Shown here piece by piece: positions 21,753 to 28,707 of a stretch of 64,000 nt of DNA (its first letter is position 1; every line of letters starts with the position of its first letter). This DNA is from Carideicomes alvinocaridis (GTDB lineage: Bacteria > Pseudomonadota > Alphaproteobacteria > Rhodobacterales > Rhodobacteraceae): the NCBI GenBank assembly GCA_005473895.2, contig SRJI02000001.1:310001-374000 (forward strand), given 5' to 3'. The notes below the pieces were generated by a model, which saw only the letters and a program-made list of their open reading frames with translations, was not told where the DNA came from and ran no database searches. Made by a program: the position numbers and the translations under genes.

Positions 21753-21951
21753 GCCGGAATGAAGGTCTGGCGATGTCTGCGGGCGGCTCGCCGAATGTCC
21801 TCTCGCCTGCGGATGACATCAGGGACGCAGAGTTACTCACGGTTCAGGCAGGGCGTCAAGGAGATGTCGGTGCCGGGCCGCGTGTTGTCTTTCCGGCGGG
21901 CGGGTGATCTGATGCCCCGCGCAGTTCTTGGATGCCAGACGGGAATACATC

Positions 21952-23076
21952 ATGACCATCGAGACCACCCATGTCGGAAGCCTGCCTCGCGGCGACCACC
22001 TTTCCGCGCTGTTGCTGGCCAGGGACAAGGGCGAGGATTACGATCCGGCGGAGTTCGAGAGCGCGGTGCAGACGGCCATCAGCGAGGCCGTGAAGCACCA
22101 GCGCGAGGCCGGGGTCAGCATCGTCTCGGACGGCGAGCTGGGGAAGGTCGGTTACTCCACCTACATGCAGGAACGGCTCAGCGGGTTCGGCGGACATATC
22201 GACCGGAAACCGGCCAAGGACCTTGCCGCCCATCCCGGCCTCGCGAAGAAGCTGAGCGCGATCATGGGCAGCCAGGAATTCACCCGGGCCTCCTGCGTGG
22301 CCGACGTCAAGCTCGTCAACCTGCAGCCGGCGCTCGACGACATCCGGCGGTTCAAGACCGCGCTGGCGGCGGAAGGCAACGGCACCCGCGCCTTCATGAA
22401 TGCCGCCTCGCCGGGGCTGATCACGGCCTTCCAGGTCAACAAGCATTACCCGAGCCACGAGGCCTACCTCGCGGCCCTGGTCGCGGCGATGCGGCCCGAA
22501 TACGAGGCCATCCTCGAGGCCGGGCTGGACATCCAGTTCGACTGCCCGGACCTCGCCATGTCGGCGCATACCGGCTACCAGGATCTGTCGGAGGATGAAT
22601 TCGTCCGCATGGCCGCGGCCAACGTCGAGGCGCTCAACGCCGCGACCGAGGGTCTGCCCGCCGACCGGATGCGGATGCACCTGTGCTGGGGCAATTACGA
22701 GGGCCCGCACGACCACGATATCGCGCTCGACAAGGTGATCGACATCGTCCTGGGCGCGCGGCCGAACACGATCCTGTTCGAAAGCGCCAATCCCTGCCAT
22801 GAACATGAATGGGTTGTGTGGCGCGACGCGGATATCCCGGAAGACAAGGTCCTCGCCCCCGGCCTGATCGACACCTGCTCGAACTACGTCGAACACCCGC
22901 AGCTGATCGCGCAACGGCTTCAGCGCTTCATCGACATTGTCGGCAAGGAGCGCGTAATAGCCAGCACCGATTGCGGCTTCGGCACCTTCGCGGGCTACGG
23001 CAAGATCGATCCGGACGTGACCTGGAAGAAGCTGCGGAACCTGCGGAAGGGGGCGGACCTCGCCGCCGCCGGGTAA
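21952..23076 (+). CDS. Cobalamin-independent methionine synthase-like (MetE C-terminal domain) protein
   Basis: A 374-residue single-domain protein of the UROD/MetE-like methyltransferase superfamily. It opens TTHVGSLPRGDHL, as in that family. The zinc-binding set is visible: HLCWGNYEG (His and Cys), LFESANPCHEHEW (Glu) and STDCGFGTFAGYGK (Cys). It lacks the N-terminal half of true MetE and is probably a methyl- or alkyl-thiol transferase of unknown substrate. The ATG at 21952 is preferred to 21928 because the family begins at this point. No SAM-II or other riboswitch could be recognised upstream. Confidence 0.85.
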   Translation: MTIETTHVGSLPRGDHLSALLLARDKGEDYDPAEFESAVQTAISEAVKHQREAGVSIVSDGELGKVGYSTYMQERLSGFGGHIDRKPAKDLAAHPGLAKKLSAIMGSQEFTRASCVADVKLVNLQPALDDIRRFKTALAAEGNGTRAFMNAASPGLITAFQVNKHYPSHEAYLAALVAAMRPEYEAILEAGLDIQFDCPDLAMSAHTGYQDLSEDEFVRMAAANVEALNAATEGLPADRMRMHLCWGNYEGPHDHDIALDKVIDIVLGARPNTILFESANPCHEHEWVVWRDADIPEDKVLAPGLIDTCSNYVEHPQLIAQRLQRFIDIVGKERVIASTDCGFGTFAGYGKIDPDVTWKKLRNLRKGADLAAAG

Positions 23077-23230
23077 TCTCTTTTTGCTCGGATTGGGAGT
23101 GTGTCTGACAGGGGCTTGTCGTCTGTGCTTCGACGCCGGCAATCCTCCGAAGGGTTAGGTCCAGTCAAAGCAACCTTATCTTGGCGGAGGCAAAATCCCC
23201 CGCCCCGCCCCAACGCGTTCAGGGCAGCAC

Positions 23231-23260
23231 GAAACCGGCGGGCCGCATGCCGACCCGCCG
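23231..23260 (-). terminator. Probable rho-independent terminator of the GlsB/YeaQ gene
   Basis: On the minus strand CGGCGGG pairs with CCCGCCG (7 bp, loop TCGGCATGCGG) and is followed by GTTTC. It lies about 20 nt past the stop at 23281. The U-tract is short. Confidence 0.5.
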
Positions 23261-23280
23261 TCGATCCGTTCGGGCGTGGC

Positions 23281-23532
23281 CTAGCTCTTCACCGCCCGGT
23301 AGCCCCAGACGAGGATGCAGGCCCCGATGATCCCGGCGATCAGGTAGCCCAGCCAGCCGCCGAAGCTCACGCCCAGCAGCCCGAAAATGAAGCTCGCGAT
23401 CGCTGCGCCGACGATGCCCAGGATGATGTTCAGAAAGATGCCCGTATCGCTCTTCATCACCATGGAGGCGATCCAGCCTGCCAGCCCGCCGATGATGATG
23501 GCTGCGATCCAGCCGATGCCCGTTTCGTCCAT
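23281..23532 (-). CDS. GlsB/YeaQ/YmgE-family small membrane protein
   Basis: An 83-residue transglycosylase-associated-type membrane protein with three closely packed hydrophobic segments (IGWIAAIIIGGLAGWIASMVM, FLNIILGIVGAAIASFIFGLL, WLGYLIAGIIGACILVWGY). The family is often stress-induced, but a biochemical role is not established. The ATG at 23532 is supported by GGGAGG 8 nt upstream. It is monocistronic with its own downstream hairpin. Confidence 0.88.
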   Translation of the reverse strand: MDETGIGWIAAIIIGGLAGWIASMVMKSDTGIFLNIILGIVGAAIASFIFGLLGVSFGGWLGYLIAGIIGACILVWGYRAVKS

Positions 23533-23628
23533 TGTTTGTCCTCCCGTGACGACGACACCCAACCCGACGGTTCACTGCCGCCCCGGTGTCTAGGACATTA
23601 AATGTTCGATCGGGGCCGTCGGTTCCGT

Positions 23629-24171
23629 TCAGCCCGCCAGCGCCTTACCGAGACGGGGCAGTCGTGCCTTTTTCATCAGCGCCCGGATCTCCCACGGCTC
23701 GCCGGACAGATCCCTTGCGCGCGCCAGCACCGCCTCGCCCACCCGCGCCATCGCCTCCGGGTCGGCACGCTGGAATCCAAGGAGGAAGGCATCGGGATCG
23801 GCGCGGCTCAGCCCCTCCTCCGCCAGCAGGCCGCCGGGGAAATCCTTGGCGTTCATGGTGACCAGGACGTCGGCCGACCCCGCGATCGCGGCGGCCAAGA
23901 CATGGGTGTCGGCGGGATCGGGCAGCCAGAGCCGGCTTTCGAGGGACGGCGCCCAGGTGACGACCGCGCCGGGCCAGTCGCGGGTGAGCTGGGCGATCTC
24001 GGCCTCGGCCTGTGCCGCGCCTTCGGGCCCGAGCTTGAGGGTGGCGCGGCGCATCTCCTCGAGGATCCGCGCCGACCACAGGGGGGTGTAGAACCCGGCC
24101 CGGGCCGCGCCCAGCAGCATCTCTCGCATGACCGTGGGATAGATCACGCAGGTGTCGAGCAGCGCCTTCAC
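23629..24171 (-). CDS. PIN-domain protein (RSP_2648 type)
   Basis: A 180-residue protein with a PIN ribonuclease fold. It begins KALLDTCVIYPTVMREMLL with the first acidic residue in LLDTCV. It continues with WSARILEEMRRATLK (second acidic residue), DPADTHVLAAAIAGSADVLVTMNAKDFP (third and fourth acidic residues) and a C-terminal ALMKKARLPRLG. It starts with GTG overlapping the rlmI stop (GTGA), so it is co-translated with an rRNA methyltransferase. No antitoxin gene is adjacent, so it may be an RNA-processing enzyme and not a toxin. Confidence 0.8.
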   Translation of the reverse strand: MKALLDTCVIYPTVMREMLLGAARAGFYTPLWSARILEEMRRATLKLGPEGAAQAEAEIAQLTRDWPGAVVTWAPSLESRLWLPDPADTHVLAAAIAGSADVLVTMNAKDFPGGLLAEEGLSRADPDAFLLGFQRADPEAMARVGEAVLARARDLSGEPWEIRALMKKARLPRLGKALAG

Positions 24172-25385
24172 AGCCGGTAGAACAGCGCCTTGAGATAGCC
24201 CGATTCCGCCAGCAGCGGGTGCAGCGGATGGTCCGGCCCGGCAAAGCCCGTGCGGATCAGCGCCCCCTGCCGCCCGCCGCGCCCGATGCCGCGATTGCAG
24301 GCGGTGCGGAACTTGGCCAGGTCCGCCGCGTGGGAACAGGAGCAGAGGCCGAGAAACCCGCCCTCCGCCACCAGCGGGGCCGCAAGCCGCGCCACCCGCT
24401 CATAAGCGCGAAGCCCCGCCTCCAGCGCCTGCTTGGAGGGGGCAAAGGCCGGCGGGTCGCAGATCACCACGTCGAAGCGCTCGCCCGCCTCCGCCAGCGC
24501 GGCAAGCTGGTCGAAGGCGTCGCCCTGCCGGGTCTCCAGCCGGTCGGCCACGCCCATCGCCTCGGCCCCGCCCCGCGCCAGCTCCAGCGCCGGGCCGGAG
24601 CCGTCGACGCAAACCGCCCGCTCGGCCCCGGCCGCCAGCGCGGCCAGGCCGAAACCGCCGACATGGGAAAAGACGTCGAGCACCCGCGCCCCCGGCGCGA
24701 GCCGGGCCGCGAAGGCGTGGTTGGGGCGCTGGTCGTAGAACAGCCCCGTCTTCTGTCCGCCGGTCAGGTCGGCGAGGTAGCGCGCCCCGTTCATCGGCAC
24801 TTCCACCGGGCCCGCCGGCGCCTCGCCCGCCAGCACGGCCTGGACCTCGTCCAGCCCCTCCAGCGTGCGGGTCCGGCCCGAGGCGTTCTTCAGCACGTGG
24901 CGCAGGCCGGTCACTCGGATCAGGGCGCGGGTCAGCTCTTCCAGCCGGACCTCCGCCCAGGCCGCGTTGGGCTGGATCACCGCGGTGTCGCCGAAGCGGT
25001 CGATCACGACGCCGGGCAGGCCATCCGCCTCGGCATGGACCAGCCGGTAATAGGGCGCGTCGAACAGCCTCTCCCGCAGGGCGAGCGCCCGGGTGAGCCG
25101 CGCCTCGAACCAGGCCTCGTCGATCCCGGGCCAGGCCCCTGCCTCCACGCCACCGGCGCCCGGCCGCTCCAGCACCCGGGCGAAAATGCGCGAGCCGGGA
25201 TTGACCGCGACCAGCGCCAGCGGCTGCCGCTCGGCATCCTCCAGCACGGCGACCGTGCCGGGGGACAGCGCGCGGCTGCGCCGGTCGGTGACGATTTCGT
25301 TGTCGTAGACCCAGGGCGCGCCATGGCGGATGGCGCGGGCATTGGCCTTCGGTTTGAGGCGGATCACGGGAAGCTCGGCGGACAT
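24168..25385 (-). CDS. rlmI: Class I SAM-dependent rRNA (cytosine-5) methyltransferase, RlmI type
   Basis: A 405-residue methyltransferase expected to make m5C in 23S rRNA. The N-terminal PUA domain starts VIRLKPKANARAIRHGAPWVYDNEI. The RlmI-like middle domain has YRLVHAEADGLPGVVIDRFGD. The Rossmann domain has VLDVFSHVGGFGLAALAAGA (SAM loop), VICDPPAFAPSKQALEAG and the cysteine motif GLCSCSH. The ATG at 25385 has AGGAG 8 nt upstream. Its stop overlaps the GTG of the PIN gene. Confidence 0.92.
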   Translation of the reverse strand: MSAELPVIRLKPKANARAIRHGAPWVYDNEIVTDRRSRALSPGTVAVLEDAERQPLALVAVNPGSRIFARVLERPGAGGVEAGAWPGIDEAWFEARLTRALALRERLFDAPYYRLVHAEADGLPGVVIDRFGDTAVIQPNAAWAEVRLEELTRALIRVTGLRHVLKNASGRTRTLEGLDEVQAVLAGEAPAGPVEVPMNGARYLADLTGGQKTGLFYDQRPNHAFAARLAPGARVLDVFSHVGGFGLAALAAGAERAVCVDGSGPALELARGGAEAMGVADRLETRQGDAFDQLAALAEAGERFDVVICDPPAFAPSKQALEAGLRAYERVARLAAPLVAEGGFLGLCSCSHAADLAKFRTACNRGIGRGGRQGALIRTGFAGPDHPLHPLLAESGYLKALFYRL

Positions 25386-25851
25386 GGCCGATCTCCTAGT
25401 GCATCGCGACGGGGCTGGAAAGCGCTCCGCTGCAGGGGCGCGAGGGAAAAAGATGGCCGCCCGAGCCGTCCCGTCCGGAAAACCGGGCCGAGGGGCCGGG
25501 CGGCGCATGCGATCGAACCGTTCCCCGGAGGGAGGCACTCATACGCTTGCCGTCTCTTATGCGCCCGGGCCGAACGACCCTGACGTAAGGTTAATTTGAC
25601 GGCCGAATATGGCCCCGCCGTGACAGGGCAGAGCGATTCCCGCGCGTTGTTGCCATCGGGGAACACCCGGATCCGCCGCCCTGGCAAATGACATCGGGTC
25701 CGGCATGGATCCATGCCCCGCCTCCCTGCGTTGCGTTTCAGGAAAAGCGGATCGGGATGGCGAGACCCGCCACGGGTTGCATTGTTAGCGCTAACTTCGT
25801 ACGTTCCCGCCAGCCGGATCCGCTGCGGCCCGCCAGCAAGGGAGTCTCGCC
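25386..25851. other. Divergent rlmI/edd intergenic region
   Basis: A 466-bp non-coding stretch between divergent genes. The rlmI ribosome site is at the left end, an AT-richer patch (GTAAGGTTAATTTGACGG) lies at about 25585-25602, and the operator-like palindrome sits at 25784-25795, 56 bp before the edd start. No small gene or RNA is recognisable. Confidence 0.5.
25784..25795. promoter_or_regulatory. LacI-family-type operator upstream of edd
   Basis: GTTAGCGCTAAC is a perfect 12-bp palindrome with the central CG typical of LacI/GalR-family operators, in an otherwise GC-rich, non-palindromic context (TT before, TT after). It lies 56 bp before the edd ATG, where a bound regulator could block transcription of edd and eda. 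No LacI-type regulator gene is in this window. Confidence 0.75.
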
Positions 25852-27657
25852 ATGCCGCTCAACGACACCATCGCCCGCGTCACCGACCGCATCGCCGAAC
25901 GCAGCCGCGACAGCCGCACCACCTATCTCGACCGGATGGCCCGCGCGGCCGAGGAGGGACCGCGCCGCGCGCATCTGAGCTGCGGCAACCAGGCCCATGC
26001 CTACGCGGCCAACGCCCCCGACAAGGACCGTCTCGCCGAGGGCCGCGCGCCCAATGTGGGGATCGTGACCGCCTATAACGACATGCTCTCGGCCCACCAG
26101 CCGTTCGAACATTACCCCGACCTGATCCGCCGCGCCGCGCGAGAGGCCGGCGGGACCGCTCAGGTGGCGGGCGGCGTGCCCGCCATGTGCGACGGCGTCA
26201 CCCAGGGACAGGTGGGGATGGAGCTGTCGCTGTTTTCCCGCGACGTGATCGCCCTGGCGGCGGGGGTGGCGCTGTCGCACAACACCTTCGACTCGGCGCT
26301 CTATCTCGGTGTCTGCGACAAGATCGTGCCGGGGCTGGTGATCGCCGCCGCCACCTTCGGGTACATCCCGGGCATCTTCATGCCCGCGGGGCCGATGACC
26401 TCCGGCCTGCCCAATGACGAGAAATCCAGAATCCGCCAGCAATTCGCCGCCGGAGAGGTCGGCCGCGACGCCCTGATGCGGGCCGAGATGGAAAGCTACC
26501 ACGGCCCGGGCACCTGCACCTTCTACGGCACCGCCAATTCCAACCAGATGCTGATGGAGTTCATGGGGCTGCACCTGCCCGGCGCTTCCTTCGTCAATCC
26601 CGGCACGCCGCTGCGCCAGGCCCTGACCGAGGCCGGAACGAAGCGCGCGCTGGAGATCACGGCGCTCGGCAATGAGTATCGCCCGGTCTCCGAGATCCTC
26701 GACGAGAAGGCCTTCGTCAACGGCATGGTGGGGCTGATGGCGACCGGCGGCTCGACCAACCTGGTGCTGCACCTGCCCGCCATGGCGCGGGCGGCCGGCA
26801 TCCACCTGGAGCTCGAGGATTTCGAGGAGATCTCCTCGGTCACGCCGCTCCTGGCCAAGGTCTATCCCAACGGGCTGGCCGACGTGAACCATTTCCACGC
26901 GGCCGGTGGCCTCGCCTACATGATCGGCGAATTGCTCGACGCCGGGCTGCTGCACGAGGACGTGCGCACCGTGGCGGGCGACGGGCTGTCCCGCTACCGG
27001 CAGGAGCCGAAGCTCCGGGACGGTGTGCTGAACTGGGAGGACGGCCCGGGCGAAAGCGGAAACGACAAGATCCTGCGCCCCGCCGCAGATCCGTTCCAGC
27101 GCACCGGCGGGCTGAAGCAGCTGGCCGGCAACCTGGGCCACGGGATGATGAAGGTCTCCGCCGTGGCGCCCGAACGGCACGTGATCGAGGCCCCGGCCCG
27201 GGTCTTCCAGGACCAGGAAGAGGTCAAGGCCGCCTTCCGCGCGGGCGAGCTCGACCGCGACGTGGTGGTGGTGGTCCGCTTCCAGGGACCGTCCTCGAAC
27301 GGGATGCCCGAGCTGCACAGCCTGACGCCCACGCTGGCGGTGCTGCAGGACCGTGGCTTCAAGGTGGCGCTGCTGACCGACGGCAGGATGTCCGGCGCCT
27401 CGGGCAAGGTGCCGGCGGCGATCCACGTGAGCCCCGAGGCGGCCCATGGCGGCCCGCTGGCCCGGCTGCGCGACGGCGACATGGTGCGCGTCGACGCGAC
27501 CGCCGGCGTGATCGAGACCTCCGCGCCGGATTTCGACAGCCGCGACCCGGTGACGGAGGTGCCCGAGGGCAACGGCCATGGCGTGGGGCGGGAATTGTTC
27601 GAGACCTTCCGCCGCAACGTGGGCCTCGCCTCCAACGGCGCGGCGGTGGTGGTCTGA
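25852..27657 (+). CDS. edd: Phosphogluconate dehydratase
   Basis: Dehydrates 6-phosphogluconate to KDPG, the first committed step of the Entner-Doudoroff pathway. It belongs to the IlvD/Edd family and has 601 residues. Fe-S cluster cysteines are visible in [25 protein letters not shown] and [11 protein letters not shown]. The C-terminal barrel contains [24 protein letters not shown] with the catalytic serine region. The start is supported by AAGGGAG 8 nt upstream. eda follows after 145 bp, and a LacI-type palindrome lies in the promoter region. Confidence 0.97.
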   Translation: MPLNDTIARVTDRIAERSRDSRTTYLDRMARAAEEGPRRAHLSCGNQAHAYAANAPDKDRLAEGRAPNVGIVTAYNDMLSAHQPFEHYPDLIRRAAREAGGTAQVAGGVPAMCDGVTQGQVGMELSLFSRDVIALAAGVALSHNTFDSALYLGVCDKIVPGLVIAAATFGYIPGIFMPAGPMTSGLPNDEKSRIRQQFAAGEVGRDALMRAEMESYHGPGTCTFYGTANSNQMLMEFMGLHLPGASFVNPGTPLRQALTEAGTKRALEITALGNEYRPVSEILDEKAFVNGMVGLMATGGSTNLVLHLPAMARAAGIHLELEDFEEISSVTPLLAKVYPNGLADVNHFHAAGGLAYMIGELLDAGLLHEDVRTVAGDGLSRYRQEPKLRDGVLNWEDGPGESGNDKILRPAADPFQRTGGLKQLAGNLGHGMMKVSAVAPERHVIEAPARVFQDQEEVKAAFRAGELDRDVVVVVRFQGPSSNGMPELHSLTPTLAVLQDRGFKVALLTDGRMSGASGKVPAAIHVSPEAAHGGPLARLRDGDMVRVDATAGVIETSAPDFDSRDPVTEVPEGNGHGVGRELFETFRRNVGLASNGAAVVV

Positions 27658-27680
27658 TGCGCGCGATCGAAGAGTTTCAT

Positions 27681-27714
27681 GCCTCCGGCGGGGATATTTC
27701 CGGTCAGAAGAAGC
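27681..27714 (+). repeat. Intergenic repeat element, copy C (plus orientation)
   Basis: Consists of GCCTCCGGCG-GGGATATTTCCGG-TCAGAAGAAGC, starting 24 bp after the edd stop. It differs from copies A, B and D only at AT to CC in the middle. It pairs with an inverted variant copy at 27734-27766. Confidence 0.8.
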
Positions 27715-27733
27715 GTGGTGCGACGCGGCTCCC

Positions 27734-27766
27734 CTTCATCTTGCCCGGAAAACTCCCGCCGGAGGC
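27734..27766 (-). repeat. Intergenic repeat element, inverted variant copy
   Basis: Read on the minus strand it is GCCTCCGGCGGGAG, then TTTTCCGGGCAAGATGAAG, a diverged form of the same element. Its GCCTCCGGCGGG (27755-27766) is exactly complementary to 27681-27692, and the inner TTTCCGG/CCGGAAA and AAGAAG/CTTC parts also pair. The two copies can therefore form one long imperfect hairpin in the edd-eda transcript. Confidence 0.7.
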
Positions 27767-27802
27767 TCCCGCCCTCTCCACCCGCAAGACGGAGACGTTG
27801 AC

Positions 27803-28441
27803 ATGACCCCACAGGATGCAAGCCGCGAGACCGAGACGCTCTGCCGCATGGCGCCGGTGATCCCGGTGCTGGTGGTCGAGGATCCCGCCCAGGCGCGGCC
27901 GCTGGCCGAGGCGCTGGTGCGCGGCGGGCTGCCGGTGCTGGAGGTGACCCTGCGCACCCCCGCCGCGCTCGAGGTCATCGCCGAGATGGCGCAGGTCGAG
28001 GGCGGCGTGGTGGGCGCGGGCACGTTGCTGACGAAAGAGGACGTGGAGGGCGCGGTCCGGGCCGGCGCGCGTTTCGGCGTCAGCCCCGGCGCGGCGCCGG
28101 GTCTGCTGGCGGCCTGCGAGCAGGCCGACCTGCCGCTGCTGCCAGGCGCCGCCACGGCGTCGGAGATGATGGTGCTGCTGGAGCGGGGCTACAGCGTGCA
28201 GAAGTTCTTTCCCGCCGAGGTCAATGGCGGGGTGAAGGCGCTGAAGGCCCTGGGCGCGCCGATCCCGCAGGTCCGGTTCTGCCCGACGGGCGGCGTCTCG
28301 CCCGCGAATGCGGGCGATTACCTGGCGCTCGAAAACGTACTTTGCGTGGGCGGCAGCTGGCTGGCGCCAGCCGACAGGCTGGCGGCCGGCGACTGGGACG
28401 GGATCGCGGAACTCGCGCGCGGCGCAGCCGAACTCGGCTAG
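27803..28441 (+). CDS. eda: 2-keto-3-deoxy-6-phosphogluconate aldolase
   Basis: Cleaves KDPG to pyruvate and glyceraldehyde 3-phosphate, completing the Entner-Doudoroff pathway begun by edd. It is a 212-residue class I aldolase barrel. The motifs are APVIPVLVVEDPAQARPLAEAL, LPVLEVTLRTPAALEVI (catalytic Glu), GAGTLLTKEDVEGAVRAGARFGVSPG and the Schiff-base lysine in YSVQKFFPAE, followed by FCPTGGVSPAN. The ATG at 27803 has GGAG 9 nt upstream. Its TAG stop shares a CTAG with the stop of the convergent gene at 28438. Confidence 0.97.
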   Translation: MTPQDASRETETLCRMAPVIPVLVVEDPAQARPLAEALVRGGLPVLEVTLRTPAALEVIAEMAQVEGGVVGAGTLLTKEDVEGAVRAGARFGVSPGAAPGLLAACEQADLPLLPGAATASEMMVLLERGYSVQKFFPAEVNGGVKALKALGAPIPQVRFCPTGGVSPANAGDYLALENVLCVGGSWLAPADRLAAGDWDGIAELARGAAELG

Positions 28442-28707
28442 CGGCCCAGACGGGCGCGGCGTCCGCCGCGCCGCCGGGGGGTTTCGGCTTCGCCGAAACT
28501 CTCCTCCAGGACCCGGGTCATCGGGTGGTCCGGCTCCGCCGGACCATAGCGGTCCAGCAGGCGCCGGATCGCCGGCTCCGCCGGCGTTTCCTCTGGCTGC
28601 CCCATCGCCCAGTCGAGAAAGATCACCCGGCAATCCGCCTCGGTGATGCCCTCGATCCGGTAGGCTTCGCGGATCAGGGCCCGCGGGTCGTCGCCGTCGC
28701 CTTTCAT
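28438..28707 (-). CDS. Conserved hypothetical protein coupled to glnE
   Basis: An 89-residue acidic-to-basic protein: an acidic N-terminal half (DDPRALIREAYRIEGITEADCRVIFLDWAMG), then PAIRRLLDRYGPAEPDHPMTRVLEES and an Arg-rich tail. The ATG overlaps the glnE TGA (ATGA), so it is probably translated only with glnE. The EAYRIEGITEADCRVIFLDWA segment looks like a conserved small-protein domain, but I cannot name it. There is no membrane segment. The coupling suggests a link to nitrogen control or simply co-expression. Confidence 0.75.
   Translation of the reverse strand: MKGDGDDPRALIREAYRIEGITEADCRVIFLDWAMGQPEETPAEPAIRRLLDRYGPAEPDHPMTRVLEESFGEAETPRRRGGRRARLGR

Noticed and set aside
21840-21951. 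SAM-II or other riboswitch upstream of the MetE-like gene
   Set aside because: The expected conserved pseudoknot segments could not be matched by eye.
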